A DNA stretch of 40,169 bases from NCBI GenBank assembly GCA_031256905.1, contig JAIRPY010000094.1, forward strand, positions 1 through 40,169. The letters are read 5' to 3'. This stretch comes from Spirochaetaceae bacterium (GTDB taxonomy: Bacteria; Spirochaetota; Spirochaetia; Treponematales; Breznakiellaceae). Of the stretch, positions 17,502 through 26,469 are shown one piece after another. Below the pieces are notes generated by a model, which was not told where the DNA came from, ran no database searches, and saw nothing but the letters and a program-made list of their open reading frames with translations. The translations under genes were made by a program, and so were the position numbers. Positions within the stretch are counted from its first letter, which is position 1. Each line of letters starts with the position of its first letter.

Positions 17502-20500
17502 TTACTCTTTCGGCATAATTTCAAGGACCAGTTCAACTTCGCCCTTGGAACGTTTTACCGCCCGGGCAATTTCGTCCACTTTCCAGCCTTGCCGGGCAAG
17601 CCGAATGATATTATCCCGCACTCCCAGGGATGGCGCGCCCTTGTCGTCGTCAAAAACTTTGTCTGTATTTCTAGGCGCATCCATCAGCTTAACCTGATCC
17701 AGCATTTGTTTGTTTAAATCTTCAAGCCGAGTTTCAGCCCGGGCAAGCCATTCCCGGGCCTTCTGCATATCCTTAATGCGCTCTTCAACGGTCGAAAGCG
17801 CGGTGTCCAACAAAGACAGTTTATCTGCAACTTCCCGAGCCCGGGTATTCTCTTCAGTAAGACTTGCAACCGCAGAACGAAGCGAGCCAATCTCCGCGGA
17901 AAGTCCGCTCACCTCGTCAGTGATATGCCGGGATATTTTTTCCGATTCCTGAAGGGATTTGAAATTCCGATCTATGCCGTCGTTGGTAGCGTCTAAAGTT
18001 TGATTCTTTTTTTCTATGCGCTGATATTTTTCTTCGGTATCGACCAGCGCGTCGTTGAGTTTGCGTATCTGAATCTGAATTTGCTGAAGAGTATCGTCGG
18101 AATCAGAAACTTCGGTGAGCTTTTCCTCGACAGCCGCAGACACCTGCAAGAGCCGGTTAAACTCGGTTTCCATCTGTTCAATCCGGTGCTTCTCTGTGAG
18201 AAACCGAGTCATCTTCGCGTTTACCTCATCTTCGAGCCGTTTAATTTTAACGAGCTGGCCCTCCAAATCCATAGCTTCAAGTCTGCGCTGATCGATGCGG
18301 TCGTAGTCGCCCTGAAGTTCCGCAAGCCGGCGTTCCAGTTCTACTTTCAGCTCGTCGGTACGCTCAAAAAGCCGAGTCTGGCTGGCGAACTCTTTTATGC
18401 GCCGATCCGCTTCTTTTATCGCGGAATCTAACGTTTTCACATCTTCGCTGATCCGGGCAAACACTTCTGCGCGATGCGTATCTGCGTCTTTGTCCGCGTC
18501 GTTTATGGCGGAACGGAAGGCCTTCAAACGCTCCTCGCTTTCTGCAAGGAGTTCCGCAGACCGTTTCCGGGCTTCGCTCAGGGATCCGTCCAGTTCTTGC
18601 AGTTCTTGAGCGAACTCAGTCTGACGCTTGTCTAAATCCTGCCGGGACCCTTCCAGCTTATTCGCAATCTCCTGATTTTGAGCTTCAATTTTTTCGGCGA
18701 CAGCGTTAATGCGTTCTTCCAAACCGCTCTGACTGTGCTGAATTTGTTCAGTAATACTGCGTTCATACCGTTCGATTTCCGCTTTCGCCGAAGCCTCTGC
18801 GGAAGCCCGGGAGGTTTCTAAACTCTGCTGAATCTGCGCTTGCAGGGCATCAAGAGAATCCCCGGCGGATTGCATTCGGGAGCGCAGGTCTGTTTCAAAC
18901 CCGTCCGCCTCGGTTTTGACGCTCTCAAGCTCCGATAGTAACGCTTTCTTTTGTTCAGCGAAAGCTCCTCGCAGTTCTTCATGAAGGGTCTGCTCTTTTT
19001 GTTTATACTGGGCGTCCGCATCCTGAATAAAACCCGTAATTTTCACGTGCTGACTTTCCTGCCATTCCTTGAGCCACTGCCCGATATCCTCGCTCCGCTT
19101 CCCCAGATCCTTGGCGAAATCATCTTCGAACCTCTGAAACTGCTCCGCCACATTCTGATAAGCCTGAGACTTTAAAACCGCCAAATCCTGTTCCGCATCG
19201 TTCATGCCGGTTTTCAGGGCTTCTAACGCCGTTTCAAACGCTGAAACCGCCTTTTCCCGGGCTTCCGCAGAATCCGACTCAAACCGGGAAATGTCGTCTT
19301 GCAGTCTCTGCTCAATGCCGCTCATATACCGGCGCAGTTCAGCGTCAAGCCCCGAAGCGTCATCCGCAAGAGTCTCAAGCCGTTTAAAATGCTCCCCCTG
19401 AGCCGTCTGATACTCCTCAAACTTGGCCTCGGTTTCTTCCAAAATTCTGCGCTCCACCGAATCCGCGGCAGACCGCAAACTGGTTTCCAGCGCGGCCATA
19501 GCATCGTCAAAATGAGAACCTAAAGCCGCTATACGTTGTTCCATCGCAGAAGAAGATTCGTCAAGAGAAGAAAGTAAACCTTGGGCCTTCGCTTCCTCGG
19601 CTTCACTGATCGACTTCCACTGCTCAAACCGGGCGTCCAGGGCCTGCAAAGCCTGCTGTTCCGTTTCCCGGGCCTGGTGTTCCAGCCGGGTCCGGAGATC
19701 CGCCCCGGCGCGTTCCGCTTCCTGCCGGGCTTCGGCGAGGTTTTGCCCTAGGGCCTCAATCTGAGCGTTCCACTTAGCCAGTTCTTCTCCGGCCAGGCCC
19801 TTCGCCCGCTCTTCCGCGGCGGCCGCCGCTTCTGCCAGCTCCCCGGCGACCCGGGATGCGGTATCGTCAATTTTCGTTCCCACCTCGGCGAGGCGAGATT
19901 CCGCAGATTCAAGGTCCTGGAAAAGCTGATTCCGCAGATTCCCAAAAGCGGATTCCAACTCCGCAAATTGCCGGCGCATTTTGGCTTCTTCTTCGCCTGC
20001 GGCAGACAGGGCTTTCTCTTTGGCTTTGACAACCGCCAGGGCCATCTCGTTTTCCAGTAAAGCCTGCGCTTGATTAAGCCGGTCCTCGATGCCTGTAAAC
20101 CGCTCCTCCTCGGAGGCCAGCCCGGCGGTAATGCGGCGTTCCGCCTCCGCGCAGAAAGCCTCAGTTTCAGCCATAACCCGCCGAATCTCCGCGTCCTCCG
20201 CAGAGGCCGCCTGTTTCCAAGCCTCAAGTCGGCGGGCGTTCTCCTCAGCTCCGGCGCGCTCGAGGTCTTCCCGGCCCCGCCGGAGCCGGTCCTCCAATTC
20301 CGCCAACGATACCGCGCTCTCGGCCGAGGCGTCCTGCAACTCCCGCAGAAGGGAGCGGGTCCTTTCGTTCTCGGCGTCCATACTGAGTTTCCACTGTTCC
20401 AGCCCCGCGCCGGCCAGGGCGGCGGCTTTTTCCTCCCCGGACTTTACGGTTTGGAGCATCTGGTTCTCAATGTTTGCCCTGAGGGTTTCAAGATTCCCGC

Positions 20501-23500
20501 GTAACGTCTCAAACTGCCTTTGGGCTTCGGCGATTTCGTCAAAAACGCGCTGTTTAGTCTCCCTGGAAACTCGTTCCAGTTCGGCCAAAAGCTGACGGGC
20601 TTGGGCCTCTCCGGTTTCTCCGGCTTGTTTCCATCGTTCCAGCCCCTGATCGCTCAGGGATTGGGCTTTTTCTTCTGCTTCGGCCGCGGCTCTGGTTAGA
20701 AGCTCTTCGATTTGATCGGCGGTTTCCTGAATTTTTGACTGAATGCCGTCGAATCGGCCCTCGTTTTCGGCGTATGCGGCTTCCAACTCTCCGAGAAGCT
20801 GACGAGCTTTGCGGTCTCCTTCTTCCGCGGTTTCTTTCCAGCGTTCCAGTCCGCGATTGCTTAGGGATTGGGCTTTTTCCTCCGCGTCCCGGACCGCGTT
20901 TTCCATCGTTGAGGCGATGCGATCCGCCGCGGCGGTAATTTGCGTTTGAGCTTCATCGAATCGGCCCTCGGCCCGGGCGGATTCCTCGGCGATCCGGTCA
21001 AGCAGAGCGCGAACCTTCTCTTCTTCGGCTAGGATTGTCTGTTTCCATGTTTCCAGAGCGGAAGTCCAGGCCATTTCGGCGCGTTTTTCCGCGGACCCGA
21101 GGCCCTCGTTTATAATCTGCTCGGCCCGGCTGGCCGTATCGTTGATCTTCGTCTGGAGTTCCTCGAATTGCCCGGCGGTTTCCCGGATTTCTTCGGAAAT
21201 CCGGCGTTTCGAGGTTTCCAAAGAAGTTTCCAACTCGGCCAACTGGGAGCGGAGTTGGGCATCCTCGGTCTCGACGGTCTGCTTCCATTTGGCAAGTTCC
21301 TGAGATGCGGTTTCCGCGGCGCGTTTTTCCGCAGACTGTAGGGTATTAGTCATGGTCGACTCGATAGTATCGCAGGTTTCGTCGATTTTACTCTGCAAAT
21401 GTTCGATTCGTCCCTGGGCGTTTGCGATTTCACTGGTAATTTCGAGTTCCGTGTCTTCCAAAGAGGTTTCCAACTCGGCCAACTGGGAGCGGAGTTGGGC
21501 ATCCTCGGTCTCGACGGTCTGCTTCCATTTGTCGAGTTCTGCGGTGAAAAAGGTTTCGATCCCCGCAAGGCCCTTCCGGATTTCGGCGTCTTTGGTTTCA
21601 AGATGCTGTTTCCACTGGCTGAGTTTGGCGTCCGCGATTTCTGCGGCTTGGGCTTCCGCGCTGGCGAGGGCGGCTTCCAAGTCCGCGAGGGCGGCCCGAA
21701 CCTGGGCGTCCCGTTCTTCCGCGGCGGCTTTCCATTTATCGAGTTCCCCGGCGGCTTCCGCGGACGCGAGTTCCTGCGCGCTGGCTATGGCGGTCCGAAT
21801 CCGATCTTCGATATGAGCGGCGGCTTCGTTGAGTTCGGTCTGGAGCGCGTTGATCTGCCCGGTTCCTCCGAGGATTTCCTGGGAAATCCGTTCTTTTGTA
21901 TCTGTCAGGGAAAGTTCAAGGCTGGCAAGAACGTTTTGAACCTTTACTTCCTCGGTTTCCACGGCTTGTTTCCAGCGTTCCAGTTCGGTTTCCGCGGCGG
22001 CCGAAGCTTGATCGTGCGCGTTATCCCACGCCTGCGTCAGTTCGGATTCGATATGCCCGGCGGTTTCGTCAAGTTTTGTCTGCAGCGCTTCAAGTCTTTC
22101 CGTGATTTCAGCGATGCCTTCGGAGGCCTGCTGTTTTGCTTCGTCGGCCGCGGTTTCAATATTTGCAAGCAGGTCTTTGGCGAGGCCGTTTTGGGTTTCC
22201 ACGGCTTGTTTCCAGCGTTCCAGTTCTTCGTCGGCCCGCAGAAGTCCTTCTTCTTTTGCGCTGGCGACGGCGTTGACCAATTCTACTTCGATATGGGATG
22301 AAGTGGCGTCTAATTTACTTTTCAGTCCTTCGATTTGCTTGCCGGCCCCGGCGATTTCCCTAGAAATTTGATTTTGCGTGTCTTCGAGGGAAGTTTCCAG
22401 CACGGAAATGATCTGTTTCGCCTTACCTTCCGCTTCTTCGACGGCTTGTTTCCATTTTTCGAGTTCCGAATCTGCAATAGCCAGGGCCCGTTCTTCGGCT
22501 TCGCTGACCTCATTTTCGATATGTCCGATAAGTTCGTCGATTTTAGTTTGAATCCCGTCAAGCCGATGGTTCATCTGTTCTATTTCGTTGGCCATATACT
22601 TTTCGGTTTCCGCTCCGGCGTTTTCGAGGTCCCGGAGGAGCTGACGGGATCGTTCGTCGCCTTCGGCCGCGGCTTCTTTCCATCGGTCGAGGCCTGCGGT
22701 CATTTCCTCGGCGATGCGTCCTTGGGTTTCGGCGGCGGCGTTCAGCATCGTATCCTGCATTTGCTGGATATTTTCGTCCATATCTTCCCGGAGTTTGTTT
22801 AATTTTTCCGTTATCCTTTGGGTTTCGCCGCCGAATTCGGTTTTGAAGGCCCCAAGGGAGGTCTGCATTTCCTCAAGAATTCGACTCGAGGCGGCATCCC
22901 GTTCTTCCACCCGCTGATTCCACTGTTCAAAGCGGTCTGCGGCGTTTTGGGAAATTCGTTCCTCGATGGTTTTTCCCTCGGTTCCAATCTGATTCCGCAA
23001 AGCTCCCAGGGAAGCATCAATATTTTCCTCCAGGTCCCGGAGCCGTTGTTCCATAGCGTCGGTTTCCGCGGTGAAATGGGTTTTAATTTCCCCGGAGGCG
23101 GCTTCAAGGTCCGCGAGAACCTGCCGGGTTTTCGCGTCTCCTTCCATAGTAAGTTTGTTCCAGCTTGCGATGCGTTCTTCGTTGGCTTCGAGGATTTGCC
23201 GGTCCAGGGTCTGCATCCGGTCGGCGAAACGTTTTTCCAGATCCTCGATTCTTGAATCCGCAGATTTTTTAACCTCGGCGATGTGTTCTTCCAGCATAGC
23301 GGTTTGGGCTGTGGTATTTTCCCGGGATTCGTCGGCTATATTTTTCAGGTCCTCGAGAAAACGTTTCATCCTTTCATTTTCCGATTCCACGGTCATTTCC
23401 CAACTGCTCCGCTGGGCCTCGAGGCGTTCCTGAAGGTCCTGAAGATCCCGGTTCCATTCTTCTTTAAAAAGATTCTGCTGATTTTCCAATTCGGAAGCGT

Positions 23501-24389
23501 CGGTTTTCCAGCTTTCTTTACAGTCGGTGACGAGTTTTTGCGTTTCTTTGAGCTGGGTCCGGGCGTATTCGAGGTGGGCGTCGAGGTCCTTTTCGATGGC
23601 GGTCTGCAACATTTCGATGCGTTCTACCGCTTGTTCCCGCAGTTTGAGAAGCGCGGCGTTTTCCATGTTATCCGCCCGAACCGCGGCTTGTTCGAGGGCG
23701 TCATTAAGACTGCGGCTGATGAAATTCATATCCCGGTCGATGCGCTCGATCCGGCTTTGCTCGGCTTGTTCGATGGCTTCTTTGCCTTCGGCGATTCGGC
23801 GTTCCGCCTGTTCCGCGTCGGACCGCAGGGTATTCACCTGATCCGCCGCGGAAGCCAGGACCTGCCGGGCTATATCTTCCAGCGCGGCGGCGTTTTCTGC
23901 GGCGAACCGTTGTTCCACTTCGGCCAGCCCCTGCTCGAGGGCTTCGAATTTTTCTTTACTGTCCGCGACTCGTTTATTGACTTTTTCGACGAATACGGAT
24001 TCTTCCCGAATGCGATTGAGGTTTTCCTGGACCCGGACGCTCATTTCGATGAGTTCCTTGAGGGAAACGTCGTATCCGTTGAGGCGTTCATCGATGCGGG
24101 TCACCGCGGCGGCTTTTGCCGCGAGTTCTTCGTCGGTAATTTGCAGACGGCGCATCAGTTCCTTCGCGGCTTTCTGTTGCACATCCAGGGAAATGCTGTA
24201 ATCTTTCACGGCCCCTTCTTTTTCCGCGACAAATTCGGTGAGTTCCTCCTTGAGTTCCGTAGCGTACTGCTGGATTTTCTGCATGGATTGGCTGTGTTTA
24301 TCGATTTGGCGGTACAAAAAGAGAACCATCCCCACAATGCCGAGGGTCGCTATGTTCCCCAGGGAAAAAATTTCAGAAAAAATATCCAT
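17502..24389 (-). CDS. Giant SpiroCoCo-type coiled-coil protein (2295 aa), N-terminal TM and C-terminal HTH
   Basis: N-term IFSLGNIATLGIVGMVLFLYRQI membrane segment. Over 2000 residues of E/A/K/R/Q-rich coiled coil with repeated LExWKQxxExE modules. C-term VRDNIIRLARQGWKVDEIARAVKRSKGEVELVLEIMPKE. Confidence 0.85.
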   Translation of the reverse strand: MDIFSEIFSLGNIATLGIVGMVLFLYRQIDKHSQSMQKIQQYATELKEELTEFVAEKEGAVKDYSISLDVQQKAAKELMRRLQITDEELAAKAAAVTRIDERLNGYDVSLKELIEMSVRVQENLNRIREESVFVEKVNKRVADSKEKFEALEQGLAEVEQRFAAENAAALEDIARQVLASAADQVNTLRSDAEQAERRIAEGKEAIEQAEQSRIERIDRDMNFISRSLNDALEQAAVRADNMENAALLKLREQAVERIEMLQTAIEKDLDAHLEYARTQLKETQKLVTDCKESWKTDASELENQQNLFKEEWNRDLQDLQERLEAQRSSWEMTVESENERMKRFLEDLKNIADESRENTTAQTAMLEEHIAEVKKSADSRIEDLEKRFADRMQTLDRQILEANEERIASWNKLTMEGDAKTRQVLADLEAASGEIKTHFTAETDAMEQRLRDLEENIDASLGALRNQIGTEGKTIEERISQNAADRFEQWNQRVEERDAASSRILEEMQTSLGAFKTEFGGETQRITEKLNKLREDMDENIQQMQDTMLNAAAETQGRIAEEMTAGLDRWKEAAAEGDERSRQLLRDLENAGAETEKYMANEIEQMNHRLDGIQTKIDELIGHIENEVSEAEERALAIADSELEKWKQAVEEAEGKAKQIISVLETSLEDTQNQISREIAGAGKQIEGLKSKLDATSSHIEVELVNAVASAKEEGLLRADEELERWKQAVETQNGLAKDLLANIETAADEAKQQASEGIAEITERLEALQTKLDETAGHIESELTQAWDNAHDQASAAAETELERWKQAVETEEVKVQNVLASLELSLTDTKERISQEILGGTGQINALQTELNEAAAHIEDRIRTAIASAQELASAEAAGELDKWKAAAEERDAQVRAALADLEAALASAEAQAAEIADAKLSQWKQHLETKDAEIRKGLAGIETFFTAELDKWKQTVETEDAQLRSQLAELETSLEDTELEITSEIANAQGRIEHLQSKIDETCDTIESTMTNTLQSAEKRAAETASQELAKWKQTVETEDAQLRSQLAELETSLETSKRRISEEIRETAGQFEELQTKINDTASRAEQIINEGLGSAEKRAEMAWTSALETWKQTILAEEEKVRALLDRIAEESARAEGRFDEAQTQITAAADRIASTMENAVRDAEEKAQSLSNRGLERWKETAEEGDRKARQLLGELEAAYAENEGRFDGIQSKIQETADQIEELLTRAAAEAEEKAQSLSDQGLERWKQAGETGEAQARQLLAELERVSRETKQRVFDEIAEAQRQFETLRGNLETLRANIENQMLQTVKSGEEKAAALAGAGLEQWKLSMDAENERTRSLLRELQDASAESAVSLAELEDRLRRGREDLERAGAEENARRLEAWKQAASAEDAEIRRVMAETEAFCAEAERRITAGLASEEERFTGIEDRLNQAQALLENEMALAVVKAKEKALSAAGEEEAKMRRQFAELESAFGNLRNQLFQDLESAESRLAEVGTKIDDTASRVAGELAEAAAAAEERAKGLAGEELAKWNAQIEALGQNLAEARQEAERAGADLRTRLEHQARETEQQALQALDARFEQWKSISEAEEAKAQGLLSSLDESSSAMEQRIAALGSHFDDAMAALETSLRSAADSVERRILEETEAKFEEYQTAQGEHFKRLETLADDASGLDAELRRYMSGIEQRLQDDISRFESDSAEAREKAVSAFETALEALKTGMNDAEQDLAVLKSQAYQNVAEQFQRFEDDFAKDLGKRSEDIGQWLKEWQESQHVKITGFIQDADAQYKQKEQTLHEELRGAFAEQKKALLSELESVKTEADGFETDLRSRMQSAGDSLDALQAQIQQSLETSRASAEASAKAEIERYERSITEQIQHSQSGLEERINAVAEKIEAQNQEIANKLEGSRQDLDKRQTEFAQELQELDGSLSEARKRSAELLAESEERLKAFRSAINDADKDADTHRAEVFARISEDVKTLDSAIKEADRRIKEFASQTRLFERTDELKVELERRLAELQGDYDRIDQRRLEAMDLEGQLVKIKRLEDEVNAKMTRFLTEKHRIEQMETEFNRLLQVSAAVEEKLTEVSDSDDTLQQIQIQIRKLNDALVDTEEKYQRIEKKNQTLDATNDGIDRNFKSLQESEKISRHITDEVSGLSAEIGSLRSAVASLTEENTRAREVADKLSLLDTALSTVEERIKDMQKAREWLARAETRLEDLNKQMLDQVKLMDAPRNTDKVFDDDKGAPSLGVRDNIIRLARQGWKVDEIARAVKRSKGEVELVLEIMPKE

Positions 24390-24391
24390 AC

Positions 24392-25066
24392 TTATACCTT
24401 AATATACTCCCGTAAAGCGGAATACCGAGAAAATATAAAATCCGCGTTTCCAACACGGCCTTTCCTAAACCAAGGCGCGATCAACGCGGCCCAAATCCCC
24501 GCGTTTTTAGCTCCCATTATATCATATTTCACGCTGTTGCCAACGTACAGCAGTCTATCCTCCGGAATTCCCAAGCGGGCCGTCAACGCCCGAAACGGAG
24601 CCGGCGCCGGCTTAAGCGCGCCAATCTGCTCAGAGCAGAGGACCGCATCCCAATAACCCCCAAGACCCAGGTTTTCAAGTTTCGTCTCCGGGGGAAAATC
24701 CGAAAGAAGCCCCAGCTTTAGGCCCGCGCCCCGAATAGCCTCCAGGGTTTCCCGCAATTCCGGGTAAAGCCGGATGCGCTTGAAAAGAGGCTCCCAGCCC
24801 CGATAAATGAGGTCTTCGGTTTTTTGCTTCACCCAGCCCGGGTCCGCCCGGAGAAGGGTCCCCATAATACGGGCCTGCTTATCGTAAAAGGTATCCGAAT
24901 CTCCGCTCTGGAACGGGCCGCCTCTAAGGATAGTCCGGGCTTTCCCCAAGGCAAAGAGCAGACGATGCTCTTTGACGATAAAAGGAATCAGAGGCAGGTA
25001 AAACCGGTAATTCGGATAGAGGGTCCCATCCAAATCAAACGCGACCCCGTCAAATTTTCTGCTCAT
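24392..25066 (-). CDS. HAD-superfamily hydrolase
   Basis: VAFDLDGTLYPNYRFY, LGLLSDFPPETK and LLYVGNSVKYDIMGAKNAG. SD GAGGAA upstream. Confidence 0.85.
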   Translation of the reverse strand: MSRKFDGVAFDLDGTLYPNYRFYLPLIPFIVKEHRLLFALGKARTILRGGPFQSGDSDTFYDKQARIMGTLLRADPGWVKQKTEDLIYRGWEPLFKRIRLYPELRETLEAIRGAGLKLGLLSDFPPETKLENLGLGGYWDAVLCSEQIGALKPAPAPFRALTARLGIPEDRLLYVGNSVKYDIMGAKNAGIWAALIAPWFRKGRVGNADFIFSRYSALREYIKV

Positions 25067-25117
25067 CGTATTCCTCTTTCATACTAAAAATATACCCGAA
25101 TGGCAAGTACCGCTTTA

Positions 25118-25132
25118 TGCTATACTACAAGT
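25118..25132 (+). promoter_or_regulatory. Predicted extended -10 promoter, leaderless arrangement
   Basis: TGC-TATACT (25118-25126), acaagt, ATG 25133. No SD. Confidence 0.55.
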
Positions 25133-26011
25133 ATGTATGATATTACCGCTTTGTACGAGGCCGAAACCGTGCCGCAGGCGATTGCTCTGTTGCAAGAGCA
25201 TCCCCGGGCGTACATTATCGCTGGAGGCAGTGATATGCTGATCCGCATCCGGAAGGGAGGGCTCCCAAATTGCGAGCTGGTGAGCCTCCGGGGCATCCTG
25301 AATCTGCGGGGAGTTTCCCTCGAGGCCGACGAAACCCTCAGAATCGGACCCCTCACGGTTTTTTCCCATCTCGTCCGGGACCCCCTGATCCGCCGGCACA
25401 TTCCGCCCCTGGCCGAAGCCGCAGAATTCGTAGGAGGACCCCAAATCCGCAACGTCGGCACCATCGGCGGCAATATCTGTAACGGCGCCAGCTCCGCAGA
25501 TACCGCCCCAACCCTCCTCGCTTGGGATGCGATCCTTGAATATACCGGTCCCGCCGGAATCCGCCAGATCCCCATCGAAAACCATTACCTCGCCCCGGGG
25601 AAAACCGCCCTCGCCCGGGACGAAATCCTCACCGCAATCCTCATCCCCAAGCAAAACCGGGAAGGATACCACGGGTGCAGTCTCAAATACGCCCGGCGAA
25701 ACGCTATGGATCTTGCGATCTTGGGCTGTTCGGTAAATGTCAGGCTTGAAGCCGGTATCCTGCGGGATGTACGGGCGGCTTACGGCGTGGCAGGCCCCGT
25801 GCCTCTGCGAGCCCGAACCGCCGAAAACGTCATCCGAGGAAAGCCCCTCTCCGAAGGAGCCTCCCTCGGCAAAGCCGTGCGAAACGCAATAAACCCCCGT
25901 ACAAGCTGGCGGGGAACCCAAGAATTCCGGCTCCACTTGGCAGAAGAATTGACAAACCGAGCCTTGGCCCAGGCAATCCGCGCCGCAGGAAGCTCCGTAT
26001 GCGATGCGTAA
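25133..26011 (+). CDS. Molybdenum-hydroxylase (xanthine dehydrogenase/CO dehydrogenase family) FAD-binding subunit
   Basis: YIIAGGSDMLIRIRKG, GGPQIRNVGTIGGNICNGASSADTAPTLLAWDA and YARRNAMDLAILGCSV. Confidence 0.92.
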   Translation: MYDITALYEAETVPQAIALLQEHPRAYIIAGGSDMLIRIRKGGLPNCELVSLRGILNLRGVSLEADETLRIGPLTVFSHLVRDPLIRRHIPPLAEAAEFVGGPQIRNVGTIGGNICNGASSADTAPTLLAWDAILEYTGPAGIRQIPIENHYLAPGKTALARDEILTAILIPKQNREGYHGCSLKYARRNAMDLAILGCSVNVRLEAGILRDVRAAYGVAGPVPLRARTAENVIRGKPLSEGASLGKAVRNAINPRTSWRGTQEFRLHLAEELTNRALAQAIRAAGSSVCDA

Positions 26012-26469
26012 TAAACGGAAGACCCGCAGAAGCCCGGGTAGATGTCACGATGTCCCTGGCGGATATGCTCCGGGATGAGTTCGGCCTTACCAGTGTAAAG
26101 AAGGGCTGTGAAGTAGGAGAATGCGGGGCCTGTACGGTCCTGGTCGATGGGGAAAGCGTTAACGCCTGCATTTACCTTGCGGTGTGGGCGGAGGGCCGGG
26201 AGATTCTCACCGTTGAAGGCCTTACCCGGCTTGACGGCGGCCTTTCGGAAGTTCAGCAGGCCTTCATCGAGGAAGGAGCCGTGCAGTGCGGATTCTGCAC
26301 CCCGGGATTTCTTTTGACCGCCCAGGAGCTTGTTCAGCGGGGCGGGGCCTACACCGAAGAGGAACTGCGGAAAGCTCTTTCCGGGCATCTCTGCCGCTGT
26401 ACGGGCTATGAAAATATACTAAACGCGGTAAAGCGATTGGTCGATCTGACGCCGCCCGGAGACGTCTAA
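25999..26469 (+). CDS. Molybdenum-hydroxylase [2Fe-2S] subunit
   Basis: CEVGECGACTVLVDGESVNAC (plant-type 2Fe-2S) and CGFCTPGFLLTAQEL...GHLCRCTGYENILNAV (second cluster). Overlaps the FAD-subunit stop. Confidence 0.95.
   Translation: MRCVINGRPAEARVDVTMSLADMLRDEFGLTSVKKGCEVGECGACTVLVDGESVNACIYLAVWAEGREILTVEGLTRLDGGLSEVQQAFIEEGAVQCGFCTPGFLLTAQELVQRGGAYTEEELRKALSGHLCRCTGYENILNAVKRLVDLTPPGDV

Noticed and set aside
23283-24656. 457-aa + strand ORF antisense to the giant coiled-coil gene (also 21399-22301 and 22335-22802)
   Set aside because: Entirely antisense to a strong conserved coding frame. Phe/Gly-rich low-complexity translation is the mirror of Glu/Ala/Lys codons, so it is a shadow ORF.
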